Source: Combretum micranthum
Taxonomy: Eukaryota > Streptophyta > Magnoliopsida > Myrtales > Combretaceae
DNA: 64,000 bases
Direction: 5' to 3'
NCBI GenBank assembly: GCA_024138025.1
Contig: JAMXBD010000581.1
Location: 124,001 to 188,000, forward strand
Part shown: positions 1-12,902 of the stretch, piece by piece
Layout: each line of letters starts with the position of its first letter
Position numbering within the stretch: position 1 is the stretch's first letter
Program-made: the position numbers and the translations under genes
Notes under the pieces: model-generated
What the model was told of the DNA's origin: nothing
Seen by the model: only the letters and a program-made list of their open reading frames with translations
The model's database searches: none

Positions 1-2852
1 TTCGTTATATCACAAAGTTATACTTAATGTCTCCCAATTTAAACTTTAGAATTCTTTTCCAATTAACCTTTATCTCTAACTCATCTATTTTACTTTTTCC
101 CTTCACTTATCCCAGAAACCTTTTATTTAACATTTAATTTCACAAAATTCTTTCACTATTCAAACATTAGATCCTCATCCAAGATCTTTAGGTCTCCTAA
201 AGATATTGCTTTATTTCCCTTCTAATCAAATTACGTAAAGATGCACCCATGATGTCCTATCCTTCAACACTATCACTTCTTTTATCGGAGCTAGTTTTAC
301 TTAAAAGTCCCCATCTTTTAGCTTTATTTCCCGTGCTTCAACTATTGCTAAATACTAAAAGGAAGAAAGTTAAGATTGTTATATATAAACAACTTATTAC
401 AATACCATAGTGAAGAAAAACTTTTAAGATATGAGCAATTTTTTCAAGGGATGTGAATGTGATATATTAAAAATTTTTACGTTTTACGTAATTAGTTTTT
501 AGGCAATACGATTATAATATATCGAATCTAAATTATGCAAATTTAAGAATTTCGGTGAAGCTAAATAGGTAAGTACACAAATCATTTTTGGTATTCACTT
601 CAAATTAAATGTCCCTTACGTGAAATTAGTTGTATAAATTAATTGATTGAAGTGATACACTTTATTTTTTAAGCAAAACACGGTAATAAACGTGAATCAT
701 GTGTAAATAGTATATGTCCGGAATACTGATTACGATATTCTCATGCATAACTACATGTAGTCGAAGGAAAAAAAAAAAGGAAAAAAATGCTAATGTTATA
801 AAGTTACTGATGCGTAAAATATTAAAGAATTATGCTAGAAAAGGACATTAGTTCTGTGAAGATCTTGCAAATCCTTCATTATAGCGCAAAAACTATAATA
901 ATTCTACACCTTTTTCAAATGCGCAATCATGCATTACCATAAGTATAATCTATAAAGGAGCCTATCTCTTAATCTATTTTAGAATTTAATATTACCATTG
1001 CTAGGGCTAATTTCCATCTAGAAGTTCTTTTTGATCAGTGTTCTCATCGATTGCATGCTATAATAATATAAGCATTTTAATTTTTTCTTTTTAAAGAGAT
1101 ATGTTGTATAATAGAGTCAAGGCAACTTGATCCTTAGATACCATAATTTAGAAAAAAAGAAAAGGGGAAAATTGTATCACTTCATGGCACGGGACTACTA
1201 CATATCACATTAAATTATTAAACGACTCAAATCTATATTCAACCTTAATTAAAGTAACAAAATTTTTTATATTAATTTTTATAATCAACTTAATAGCGAG
1301 ATCATTTTAGAGGGTGCATGGGACAACTATAGAAATTGAAAAAAAAAAAAAAGATAGTATCTTTTTTCCTAATTTTAAATAGTATTTCTTGTCCTGACGT
1401 ATCTTTCAACAAATGCTACCATCTATGATTCTTTTGATGTACATCTAACTTTTTTCCCCTTTTTACTAATACACAAGAGATTAAGTGATTGGAGAGAGAG
1501 TGGATGGCATTAGTTGGAGACAAAAGAAAAAAAAAAAATCATCATCTACGATATTAGGAATGGATTTTCCATGTTCCTGAATATCGCTTCAATTTACCAT
1601 TCTAATATTGCTATCTATTAATGAATAATGAGATAAAAAAGAAATTGTGCCTTCCTAGAATTTTACCATATGTGAGAACATCTTAATTCTTATAATACTA
1701 AAGAAATTATTCAGTAATTGAGATTAAGGATATATGTTTAAGATATGATGAAGTTGTATTTGGTATTTAAACTTTGATGAACTTTTCAATTAGCCAAAAG
1801 AATTTTGAAATCACCAACTTTAGTAATTTTTTGAATTCATCATGTTGTACGTGCCAATCTATTAATAGCCCTTTATATAGCTGGATATTTTTACCAATAG
1901 CAAACGGGTAACGTTCATACTTGGTTCGTGAACTTTACATGAAAATTCAATTTAGTATCTAAGTTTTGAAGTGATCAATTTATACACAATCAAATAAATA
2001 TATCTATTTTATATACCTCCTTAATATCATTTACTTTGTTTACTTATATGCAAAAAATAATATATTATTGAATTCTTATATGAAATTCTCCTCAAACTAT
2101 GCAATAGCAAATGAAACAAATAGCGTTAGGTGCTAAATATGCTATTATCCCTTTGAAATTTTAATATGAAAAACAAAATATTTTAGATAGTACACTTTGC
2201 ACTTTCAAACTGTTGTAATTGGTGGTGATTTAAAAATATTAGCATGGAAGGTAGTGAAGCATACAAGTTTTCGTAAAATATAACTTATTGCTGTAATAGA
2301 AATTAGAAAAACATACTACGATAAATGCTTACTAAATATACTAATTATCACTTAAATAAAAATTTCAACAATCATTTATAAGCTACTGTTGATATATCAT
2401 TTATATTGCCAAATACGCTCTCTCCATGGAGGATGAAAGATGTTCAAGGAGGGGGCAAATAAAAAAAAAAAAAAAAAAAAAGAACATAAGGATGAATTTG
2501 GTCAAACCGCTACAGTGTACGTGACGTATTGTGGAGAAAATCTCATATCCCATTCACTTCGTCTTATAGTAAGAGAAATTAAATTTTAATTTAATAGTTG
2601 TAATGATTATTATAATATTCACTTAATATAAAAAAATAATTATTAAAATAAAAGATAAATATCTATAATGCGCGTTATTTTTATTATAGAAAAATGCTAA
2701 TTATGTATGTGATATTTCAAGATAAAGGTATTTATAACAAATTTAAAAAAAAAATCATCCAGTTGTGTGACAATATCAATTGTTATTTATTATTTTACCT
2801 AATAATAATTCATTATGATCACTTCTCTCAAGTAAGTCAATAATGTAAATAT
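1..2852. other. Intergenic AT-rich DNA
   Basis: No credible gene is visible on either strand; all reading frames are short and interrupted. The stretch holds many A/T homopolymers (for example around 766-787 and 2461-2480) and a fragment of a dispersed inverted-repeat family near 1900-2170. Nothing resembling an exon with good splice sites was recognised. Confidence 0.6.
1900..2170. repeat. Diverged copy of a long-TIR miniature element
   Basis: This stretch is similar to the left half of the element at 36833-37193. Both share the series CAATTTAGTATCTAAG-type / CAATTTAATAACTAAA-type, a following 'ACACAATCAAA' / 'ACATAATCAAA' block, and a 'TTTACTTTGTTT' block, in the same order and spacing. 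The other inverted end is not clear here, so this is probably a decayed or partial copy. Boundaries are approximate and the superfamily is unknown. Confidence 0.45.
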
Positions 2853-2856
2853 CATA

Positions 2857-3215
2857 TTTGGTATGTAGGAATCATTCAGAATGAAATGGATTGGAATGAG
2901 AAGAATGGAATAAGAGGTGAAATGATAAATCCATTCTTTATTTGAATGCATCTTGGAATGGAATGGAATTAATATGCTATTTGTCAAAAATATCCTTAAT
3001 AATTAATGCGAATAATAAATAAATAAATAAGAAGAGAAAATGATAATTTAATGTTAATTATTTATAAGGGAACAATGGAATAGTGATTTCACTTTCTTAA
3101 GAGCGGAATTGAATGAAAATTGACGATTCCGGCTTTTAAAAACGCAAACAAACATAGGAATAGGAATGTAACTTAGAATTACGATTCCATTCAGGGTTCA
3201 TTCCTTCGTACCAAA
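2857..3215. mobile_element. MITE with about 30-bp inverted ends
   Basis: The left end (TTTGGTATGTAGGAAT...) and the reverse complement of the right end (TTTGGTACGAAGGAAT...) match over about 30 bp with few mismatches, and both continue into GAATGGAATGG-rich subterminal DNA. The inverted ends are flanked by the direct repeat CATA at 2853-2856 and 3216-3219, a likely target-site duplication, though its length (3 or 4 bp) is uncertain. The 359-bp element has no coding capacity, so it is a non-autonomous DNA transposon. The GTTTGGTA...GGAATG terminus recalls common plant MITE families, but I cannot assign the superfamily. It lies about 700 bp upstream of the zinc-finger gene start codon. Confidence 0.7.
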
Positions 3216-3219
3216 CATA

Positions 3220-3796
3220 ACATAATAGCAATTTTATGTAAAACGATGAGAGAATGAATAGTTATCCATATCAAATAAATGGTCTGATAGGATTTTAACT
3301 AGTCTTGAAAAAATTTCTTGAAGATTGTAAAACAAGTTTGAATTTTATAAGACCTATTCTAAACCAAGCCTCCGTACATCCCCGAAGATACTATTTAAAA
3401 AATATAAGAAAAGCTTTACCCATGCAATGATATGTATATCTCCTATGGAATTTAATATTAAAAGGACTATATATCCTTGACTAGACCAAAAAGGGTAAAA
3501 TCCCAAAAAGCAAAGTATAAGAAAGCAAAAGTAGGAACATGTGTACATAGGTCGTGTATCGCCTTGTCCTTACAAGTTCCTGTCAGAAAGTTCAAAATCA
3601 GGCCAAAATCCTCTTTCTCACTCTTTCCACTTCAGACCAATACAGCCATTGTTATCATCTTTTGCTTTCCCTAATATTATGACTTTGTAACCGTAATACA
3701 GGAATATATCATCTTTCAATATATGATCCCAAGCATTTATTTCTAAGCAATCACAATAATTAAGTCTTTCCTGCTTTTCAACTCATATCCTCCAAC
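3220..3796. other. Upstream region of the zinc-finger gene
   Basis: This is the stretch between the MITE and the TATA-like box. Short reading frames on both strands show no family resemblance and lack convincing starts. It probably contains promoter-proximal sequence of the gene at 3913, but I can name no specific operator or transcription-factor site with confidence. Confidence 0.4.
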
Positions 3797-3803
3797 TATA
3801 AAG
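3797..3803 (+). promoter_or_regulatory. Candidate TATA box of the zinc-finger gene
   Basis: TATAAAG lies 110 bp upstream of the ATG at 3913. Transcription would be expected to start about 30 bp downstream, giving a 5' leader of roughly 80 nt. In such an AT-rich background this assignment rests on position and sequence only. Confidence 0.4.
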
Positions 3804-3912
3804 TCCAAGAAAACCCTACTTTTGATCTTATAGGTAATCAAAAAGAAAAAAAGTCCTAAGCCAAGTTTCAAAATTGGGGTCTCTCTTTATCTTTTGGCTG
3901 CACACAACTTCA

Positions 3913-4776
3913 ATGGAGAATCACCACCAGGAGAATAGCTCCAACCCAAAAGGCGAAAAACGCTCCTATCCTGATCTGGTCTTAGATCTAAGTCTTTCAG
4001 GAAATGACTTGAAAGACTTAGACCATAACTCGAACCGAGAAGCTAATCTTATTGGTTGTTTTGAATCAAACTCGCCACGGGATAACTCAAATGGCTCCCC
4101 AACACGGGATAATAGTAATAATGAATCCGAGCCCCGGGTTTTCTCGTGCAACTATTGCCAGAGGAAATTCTACAGCTCTCAAGCCTTGGGAGGACATCAA
4201 AATGCACATAAACGGGAGAGGTCTCTTGCGAAAAGAGGGCAGCGACTCGGCCATGCCTCAGCAGCAGCAGTAGGAGGAGGATTTGGATCATACCCTTATT
4301 TGAGTAGATTCTCCAGTATGGCTTCGTTGCCATTGCATGGATCACAACCATTGCATAGATCACCTGGTATCGACGTGCATTCTTGGGCCTATAATGATGC
4401 CGGTTTTATGTCGCCAACCAAGGGCTCCTCACAGATTTTTGGGCACGATGGATGGTCTAGACAGGCCACCCACCATCAGCCCACGGTAGGGCGGCTAGCT
4501 GAGGATTATAATATTAACGGTGGCAGCCGGCCGGTGGCTTCATCAGAATTACCGCCGCCACCGGTTTTTGGGGAGGCTCGGTTCGAAGTTATGAAGAAGA
4601 TTTCTACACCAAGAGATGGAATTGGTAGATTTTGGTGGAGTGATGTTGGTCATTTGAAGAGCAAACAAGATGAAATCCAGAAGCTTGATTTGTCTCTGAA
4701 GCTTAAGTTTTTCTTTAATTTTTTTTCCCTTCTTTATGATTTAATTTTCGTAAATTTTCTATTTTTCAGTTGTTGA
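3913..4776 (+). CDS. Single C2H2 zinc-finger EAR repressor, ZFP4/ZFP7-like
   Basis: Probable nuclear transcriptional repressor of the plant ZFP1/3/4/7 type. The start is the ATG at 3913; the open frame continues 39 nt upstream but has no earlier ATG. Uninterrupted translation gives 287 residues. An N-terminal EAR motif (DLVLDLSLSG, residues 21-30) is followed by an acidic, Asn/Ser-rich linker. One C2H2 finger follows with ligands Cys79, Cys82, His95 and His99 and the plant-specific QALGGH at 90-95. A basic stretch (KRERSLAKRGQR, about 100-111) could act as nuclear localisation signal. The MASLPLHGS / GIDVHSW region matches the subfamily. A second EAR motif, LDLSLKL (258-264), is where family members normally end. 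Here translation continues 23 residues into a hydrophobic, T-rich tail, through either a retained 63-nt intron (4707-4769) or a lost stop. A weak poly(A) signal AATGAAA lies at 4880. EAR motifs are known to recruit TOPLESS-type corepressors; the target genes are unknown. Confidence 0.9.
   Translation: MENHHQENSSNPKGEKRSYPDLVLDLSLSGNDLKDLDHNSNREANLIGCFESNSPRDNSNGSPTRDNSNNESEPRVFSCNYCQRKFYSSQALGGHQNAHKRERSLAKRGQRLGHASAAAVGGGFGSYPYLSRFSSMASLPLHGSQPLHRSPGIDVHSWAYNDAGFMSPTKGSSQIFGHDGWSRQATHHQPTVGRLAEDYNINGGSRPVASSELPPPPVFGEARFEVMKKISTPRDGIGRFWWSDVGHLKSKQDEIQKLDLSLKLKFFFNFFSLLYDLIFVNFLFFSC
4707..4769 (+). other. Candidate 63-nt in-frame mini-intron in the zinc-finger gene
   Basis: Directly after the LDLSLKL codons the sequence is AA|GTTTTTC..., is T-rich throughout, and ends ATTTTTCAG|TTGTTGA. 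Removing 4707-4769 gives a protein of 266 residues ending LKL-Asn-Cys with the same stop codon, because 63 is divisible by three. This fits the family's usual C-terminus. Against it, 63 nt is short for a plant intron and most members of this subfamily are intronless, to my knowledge. The alternative is that the codon AAG at 4705 was once TAG. Confidence 0.45.
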
Positions 4777-7700
4777 ACTTGATTAGTTTGCCCATTTTAA
4801 TCGTAGTAGATTCAGTTGTATATGCTTGGGGTATTTGTTCTAGCAAAAGAGCTTGTAATTCTACATTCGACAAATGGCTAATGAAATTCTGTCAGTCTTT
4901 TTACCAAGTCAAATACGGGTATTGTTCTTCACTGTACGCCTGATAAGATTAAAACACAAGAATTGATAGTTTAACTAAAAATTATGTATTATTTTTATTG
5001 CTTATTTAAAATATATAGTATTTCACATAATGCAATGTCCTCATTCAATCTTTTTCTCTACTCTTTCTTTTTTCCCTAATGCTTGCTGTTAATTTGGATG
5101 AATACTGGGCTTGATAACACATAGTAATAATGGGTATATTTAAAATATTATTCAAATTTCAGAATTTTATTTATGCTTATAGTTAATTCACAAAAGGTGT
5201 ACTGCTATTAAAACTTTTTTTTTTTTTTAGTTTTTTATACAAATGAACGGTATTGGGTCCACTTTACAATTTTTTTATTATTTGATGACAAAGCATACAA
5301 AGGAGCATTTAATTTCCTAAAACTTTTGTCGTGAGACCTTTTCAATCCAAAATCTTTGGCTGAAAATGTGGGCTTAATGATGCTGACTAATCTCTCTTAA
5401 TTATCGTGGCTTAGCTATTGTAAGAAGTTTTTAAAACTAATACTTAAAAGTTTACTTAGCTGTTAAACATTCAATTAGAGTAATGCTTAACAGTTTCATT
5501 TGTTTTGTAATAATTGATTCTGTCCTTTAAAATCCCATCTATTAAACTTAAATCTAATTTAGAATATAAAATAAGGCAACTTCAAATTTTGAATAGGAAT
5601 AAATTGGAGAGCAATAAACGAGACATAAATAATCCAGATTAGTAATGAAAAGGCAAAGTTAAATTATTTATCTACAAGGCAACATATATTAGTGGCGACA
5701 GGATTCACATCACCAATCTGGATCTAGGAATTTACTCAAAGCGCTAATTTGCAAATTTTATTTTTAGATAGGTTGAAACACTAAAAATAAGTTACTCTTT
5801 AAAGAAAATATTTAAATTTAAAAAACTACGCAAATTTGTGATTTTTTTTATTTATAGGGATGGCACTAATTATAGTAATTGAGGATAATATTTGTTGCTC
5901 ATATTAAATGACATGATTTATAATTTCAATCTTGATAATACATATGTACAGAACTTCTACGGTCTCCAACAAAGCCATCCATAATTAGAATATTAACTAT
6001 CTTAGTAGTGCAATCACGATTAAGTATGATCTGAGCCGCCATTAAATAACGATAGAACTATAGAATTTTACACTTAATATTATATGACACTTTATAAAAA
6101 TCGTTGTTTTATGAAAGTTGCAAAAATTTCATTACGATACAATAGCTGTATTGTTTGTGTGTTTTTATTAAAACCAAAAAAAAAAAAAAAAAAAGCAAGT
6201 TTGCTTATATTACTCTTATTGAATGCTATGCCATCACCGTTCAAAATACTCTTTATTATTTTTTTTATAGAAATTTTTTTTTGCCTCCCATTAAAAAAGT
6301 TTTAATATACTCCTTGACACCTATTAATAGAACCCATTTATAATTTAATTTGGATTTGTGATCTTCTGGTGATATGTAGGGCAGTGCTAATAGAAGCAAA
6401 AACTGTTCTAGGAAAGGGAATTAAATTAGATGATAGTGATTGTCTAAGTAAAGGGGAAAAAAAAAAAAAAACATAAGTGATCCACTTGCAATTGAAGTAA
6501 GAGACAGACAGTCCATTAGATGAGTGAGGTAGGTGTAGTCATGTGAAAGTTATATAATGACTTTTTAGCTTTGCTATCACATCATTTTCCAAATATAATA
6601 GAATAACTTGTGTAAATCTTAATCACTATGATTTTCATACCCAAGAGATCTCTTTAAGTGAGGCCCATTTGAAAAACAGTGGGTCCAAATCATGTTGATG
6701 TGTGTACTAAACTAAAATATACAACCATTAGTCATAATCCTTGTCTTGATTCTAGGAAATCAAGACAATCATGTAACGGAAATCCTGTCATTATGAGACT
6801 TAATTACAAGAGAGAAAAAACAGAAATAATACAAAAAGGAAAAATAAAAAAGGTTCAAACAACACATTAGAAACTTTAAGTTAACAAGGACTGCTATAAG
6901 TGGGCATGAGTGAGACACAAGTCTTTGATGGGAATTGGAGGAGTTTTGGAAATTTTAATCCACATTTCACCAACAAAGGAAGGGTACCCTTTAAGTTGAG
7001 CTGTCTATTGGTTTGTGTTAGACTGCCTTAGTCTTTGCACATTTTTTTTTATTATTTAAAAAAAGAAAAAGAAGAACCAAAAATATGTATTGAAAGGAAG
7101 CTTTGATATTGCCCTTTGATCAACAAACACCCAAACCACCATTTGGCAAAAAAATTTAACTTAATTTGTGGAGTCACAATTTTACTTCCTTTTTTTCTTT
7201 CTCCTTCCCAAACATCTTACTAAGTTAGATTGAAAAAAAAAAAAAAAAAAGAATAACTTGGGACTCTAAGATGATAAAAGCATCAAAACTCTACATGGCT
7301 AGAAAAGTTCTAGGACAACCATTATATTTATATGTCACCTATTAGGTTTTGGTTTTAAATTTTTAAAACCCATTTTTATAGGCTTGGTTACCATGTATAT
7401 AACTGCACATAATTTTCAGGATCTACCAAAAAACTTGTATAATCACAATAGAATATTATTTATTATTTATATAGTAAAATATCCCTTGTAAATACGATAA
7501 AATTAAATAAAAACTTGAATAATTGAAATTGGAGTAAACCATATATTTAATAACCCTTTCCGAAGATTGCAAAAGGAACTTTGGGCATAAAACCAGCTAT
7601 AAAATCAGTAATCTTTTTTTTTTTTCCAATAATATTTTAGGCCATAACAAAAGATAAATTAATAATTCCTCATGCTCCACAAGGTAACACATATGTATTG

Positions 7701-9690
7701 CTTTTTAGGATACAGGGATTGATCATTCAAATATGTGAATGATTTGAACTTCTAGATAATGTAAATTGCATTTGTACAAAACCATGATACGTGAGACAGG
7801 ACAGGAAAACTACGTTGGGAAGTTTTACTGCAAAATACTATTCTTTGCTTGTGAAAATCCGGGATAGAATATGGAAACCTAATTTGCCTTTCCATACAAT
7901 TAATAATGTGATTTTCCATCTTTATTAATATATCTTCAATTGCCTAAGATTGCAAGTATGTCCATTTCCATCATCAATCTCCCAGATTCGGTGACATTTA
8001 ATCATAATTCAACACTCAAACTGCACATGTAAACACCAATTTCTCTCTCTTATTATGATGGTGTGACTATGTGGGATGGGAGTCACACCAGTTTCTGGGA
8101 TAGCGTGTCATAGTTAATCTACACCACCATACCAATATTAAATAGATTGCTTGTTTGTTTGGGGGCCAGGGGAAAAATAGATTACTTATGCCACTATTTT
8201 TGTCCTTTATCTTTTTGGCTCTTAGCCCACCTTCCTCCTTTCTTTTTATTTTTCCTTTTTTTTCTAATACATTGTAACAAGATAAACAGAGTAAGTGGGT
8301 GAGGATATATACGATATCTAGCTAAGGTGTAAATAAGTCAAATCATGAATTGTTTGAACTTGATTCCATACTTATTTAAGTTTATGAATAATCGAATCAA
8401 ACTAGAAATAGAAATACTCGAATAGTTTGTTGAATCAAGTTCAAACTCTATAGTGTTTAGTTTTAAATAGTTCGTGAGTTTAATAAAACTTAAATCAAGT
8501 TTAAGTTGATTTAGATATTCATATCATTTTAATTTGGATAACATGTATATTTTTATAAAGAGTCTAAACAAATTTGATTGAATTAAAAATAAGTTTATCC
8601 AAGTTGCTTTGAGTTGGATTCATGCTCAAAATTTTAAATTTAATTGGTTCAAGTCAAATGCAAAGTTTTGAAATTTGACGCCGGGCTTAAAGTCAAGCTT
8701 AGCATTATGTTTTTTCAATTTAATTTATTTATGGTCCTACTCCAACTTTATTGAGCTTAATAAAAATGCAATGAACTACATTTCTATGGTGCTTTGACAG
8801 ATATTGAATTATGATCTAAAACCCTATAAAGATAGGGTCTTGAATTTCCAAAGAAGGAATATAACCTATGCTTGTAATGCTTTCAGTTTTCAATTGAATG
8901 TTTATGTTTTGTTTAATATTGTATAGATGATGATTTGTAAAGTTTTAAGTTTATTTGTTTTGAACTCTTATTCAAATTATTTAAATTTTATAAAAATTTA
9001 TTTTTCATGCATAAAAAATATGAATTTTGTATTCTAATAACTCATATAAGCTTATTAATCAAGTTTTGAAGGGCTACTAGAGATTCTATAATACTATTTT
9101 ATTAAGGTTTTGGAAATATGTCGTGATAAGTACTATATTATCAGGTTAGTTTCAAATTTTAAAGCATCCATTACACCTATCTGTTTGCATCCTACATACG
9201 AATGGATCTAGATTGATTTGGATCAATTAATATTTTCAAATATAAGAAAAAAAAAAGAAAAATCCATTCACATAGAAACAAATTATACATGGTGTAGTTA
9301 TTTTTTTTTTATTGCTGAAGTTAAATGATAAAGGTTTTTTTTGGGAAATGATGATAAAGGTTTGGTTGCTTAATTTTTTCTAATCATAAAATAGATCTAT
9401 TGGGTTTCTATATTCACAGTTTGAATCATAAGCAATTACTGCCGCGGGGAAAAAAATCATAAGCAATTACCAAAAGTATATTTTTACAATATGCAATGAT
9501 TAAAAGAAAGGACATATCAATTGTAGAGAGATAAGCAAGATCATAACTATAAATCATACGAAATAGAAGAAGAAAAAGATCTTATGCAATTATGTGTGAG
9601 ATTATAGTTTCTGATGCATGTGATAAAAAAATATCTTGGAGCTAGATAAAAACAAGACCCACCAGAAAAAATTATGTCCCATAAAGCAAG
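4777..9690. other. Intergenic AT-rich DNA, no gene seen
   Basis: This is downstream DNA of the zinc-finger gene. Reading frames are short and low in complexity. Several A or T runs are present (for example 5214-5230, 6176-6194, 7235-7250). The section around 8330-8710 carries AGTT(C)GAA-, CAAGTTTAAG- and GAGTTGG-type words that recur near 14740-15600 and 26820-26920, so it is probably part of a diverged dispersed repeat. No RNA gene or splice-supported exon was recognised. Confidence 0.55.
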
Positions 9691-9849
9691 ATTTAACCAG
9701 ATTTCATCCCAAATTCCCAATTTTTTCTTAAAGTTGGTTTAAAATTGCAAAAATAGAAAATACAAACAAAAAATCGCAAATAAGGAAAGGAACGTCCCCA
9801 GGATGTTTATATTCTCATAGAAAGATAAAAGTAGCTTGTAGACTAGACA

Positions 9850-10575
9850 AAGACATTGTTAGGTTCCAAATTGAAAACCGAATTGGTTAGGTGGATTAGA
9901 GCAAGCTAAGAAATTGTTGATTTTCCGATTGTTAGGTGGTTCTTTAGCCTAAAATCATATGGAACCGGCAGTTCTAACCAATTCCATTAAAAAAATTAGA
10001 GAAATATTTAAAAAATAATATTAAATATATAATTATTAGTGTTTAAAATATATAGTAAAGTTTATTATACATATTAAATATTATTTAATGTGTTCTTATT
10101 AATAATATAAATAAATATAATTTAAAAGCATATAAAATTTAGTGTGTAAAAAATTTTCTTAAATAAAAATATTTTTTCTTAATAACGTGAATTTTTTTTT
10201 TTGTATTGTAATTTCCTTTTTAGCCTCAAAGTATTTTGCAATCTCATATTACTAACTATAATTGACATTAGATGTGTTTGTATATAAATGAATCACATAC
10301 TAAAAAAATTTATAAAAATTTTGGATAAATAATTAACACTTTTAGAATCAATTATTATTTTGAGTATAAAATTTATTTTATCAACAACTAAAATTTATTT
10401 TTTTTTTACTTAAAAAAATTGATGGTTATGCTGTTTCATAATAGGAATTAGGAACCCTTGGTTCTATAGAATTGGATTGAATCGTGGAAGATGGTTTCGA
10501 TTCTGGTTTCTTAATTTTGAAATTTAAAATAGGTGGTTTCGATTTCGGTTTGGTTTTTGAACCATGCCTATGTGA
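9850..10575. mobile_element. Degenerate hAT-like non-autonomous element inside copy A
   Basis: The AT-rich core matches the core of the element at 23031-23891 in order: a 'TTTAATGTGTTCTTATTAA' block, a 'TTAATAACGTGAATT' / 'TTAACAATGTGTGATTC' block, then 'GTGTTTGTATATAAATGAATCA' / 'GTGATTGTATATAAATAAATAC'. The flanks carry eroded versions of the GGTTCC / GAACC subterminal words. The corresponding place in copy B (about 15890) lacks it, showing that it inserted after, or was absent from, the duplicated template. A clear 8-bp target duplication is not readable, so the ends are approximate. Confidence 0.6.
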
Positions 10576-12881
10576 TGGACAGCATTTAGTTATGTATAAT
10601 TTATGTATGAATATGGGGTTTTGTATCCTTGGACTTTAAAAGTATATCTCATTTCTAGATGTTTCGGTTCAATTTTCCTATTTGGTTTGGCTTATTCTTT
10701 TTGAATCAACCATCCAGACTTCAAAGTTTTTCATTTGATCCGCTTTGAATACTTTTCCAAATCTATTAAAAAAAAAAAAGAAAGTGTAAGTACTAGACTT
10801 TAAATATTAGAAAGACAGGCAATCGAATTGAAGGACCATTGAATCAAATTAAAATAATATAGTAAGTGATATATTAAGTATTTTAATCATGCAATTATAG
10901 TTAGGTATAAATTTAAGTCGTTAAATAACTGATAAAACCGATCTCACTGAAAAATATAATTGAACCATAAAATTTTCCTACAGAATATTTTAGATTTAAA
11001 AACCCAAATAACACTTTCACCTAATAGAATGGTAATTTTTGCTATTTTTACTTAATTACAAAATGATTTTTTCCCAAATAATTAGTAAATAGATGAACAG
11101 AATGTCAACCCATCTATTCAGCTTGATTTAAGAAAAATAATCAATTTTTGAGTTTTACCTTTTTACTCAATTCTTGAGTAATTTTTCTCAATTGCTTTCT
11201 TTTGGTTTCACCCAATGAGTTGGAAACTCGGAATTTTCATTGTATTTGGCTTTCTTAAAAAATGTGGATCAGAAGGTGTATATCAGCTAAGTAATTAAGT
11301 TTACATCCTCTATACCTATTCATCCATCAATAATCAATCAAATAAAGCATTCCACTGAAAGGAGCAATTATTGATTTATTAAATTTAAATTATTTCTATA
11401 ATATCTACCATATAAAAAAAATATCTTCATAATTTTAGAAAAAAAATACTTAACATTTAATTTGGTTTATTATCTTATCTAGTTTGAGATTTTACATGTT
11501 ACAAAATTGATCAATCTTTCTTTCGCTTAGATATTTCATTTGGAAAAGTCTTTAGTTTGGTGATCCTTTAGAGTAAATGACTCAAATTAATATCTAACTA
11601 CGATTTCATCATTAAAATACTTAATATACTATTTATTATATTTATTTTAATAATCAGATAATTAACTATAGAGTTCTATATTACTATGTCTAATTCGTCA
11701 ATTAAGGTATGAATTAAAACGCCCCAAGTTCTTTTTAAGTAAGTTCATCAACGTTCAAACTTGCACCAACTTGATATTTAAATTTAAGCGTAAATATAAG
11801 AAGTTCGACAAGTTCATCATGCTGGTGTGTTTACTAACAATTGTCGTCAAGAAGTTGCTTACATATGTAATCTCATAAAACCTAATTATTACATGCCCAG
11901 AAATTTCCTAATGCTGCAAATGCTTCTTAGATTGGCGACGAGTTACGTTCAATATTCTTTCCATTCTCGTACATTTCTTGTGAGCTAATCTAGGCATGTG
12001 ATAATTATAACTGAAAAGGTTGCTTGATGAATCTCTTTCAACCCCCAAAATTATTAAGAGAATAAGAAAAAAATATATCTATGATTCCGATAGATAGTCT
12101 TCCATTTTTTATTCAGTTCATCATATTCTGACCATTTCGGCATTATATTTTTTGTCAAGATGCAAGTAAGAGGTTGAAAAAATCTCACATGAAAAATATG
12201 AGACTAATATAAAGGGTTTATAAGAGGAAAGACTAATTAACCTAACATCTTAAGGATTTGGATTATAGATAGTGTCAAGTCTATTTATGTAATCCCTCGT
12301 AAGGCTCGTTTAAAGAGTTTCTCCACTTCATCCTCCCTTAACATTTTTATCTTTTTCAAACAAATGTTTGTTAAAAAACAAATACCAATAAAAAACTAAC
12401 AATTTTACATATAAACTGATCAAACATATACGATATAGATATAATACTAATAAGTTATATATGCAGATCTGATACAGATACAATTACTAATAAAAATATG
12501 ATCATCCAAACATACGCTTATAAACCAACTTTTAATTTTGGTTATAATATAGAGCCGGTATTTGTTGTAATAAGCTAGTCCTGATGCCAGTAATGTATAC
12601 ATCAATCCCATTTTTATCTCCTTAAATTTTATTCAATAAGTTGACTTTTCAAGTCAGTCAAAATACTCGAATTGGTGACCATTTAAGTTAACAATAAGTA
12701 CTTACCCTTCCATGATCTTTGTTTATGTAAATATCATGGTTGCCTTGGCTATATCTAAACAAGTTCTACACCTATTATTATCTATAGATGCACTGATAAT
12801 GCAACAGTTAGTAAATATTTCTCTTCCATTAACTGATCTAAAAATTAAATTTTGGGGTATGAGTGTTTTATATTAATTATC

Positions 12882-12902
12882 TATATATATATATATATAT
12901 AT
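12882..12902. repeat. (TA)n microsatellite
   Basis: About ten uninterrupted TA units. Shorter TA tracts also occur near 15330, 26770, 27474 and 40037. Confidence 0.9.

Noticed and set aside
3874..3912. Upstream extension of the zinc-finger protein by 13 residues
   Set aside because: The extension would begin at a TTG codon. The first in-frame ATG is at 3913, and the following residues fit the family N-terminus.
3966..4363. Antisense and +1 open frames across the zinc-finger gene
   Set aside because: They are shadows of the real frame, have no family resemblance, and their starts are unsupported.
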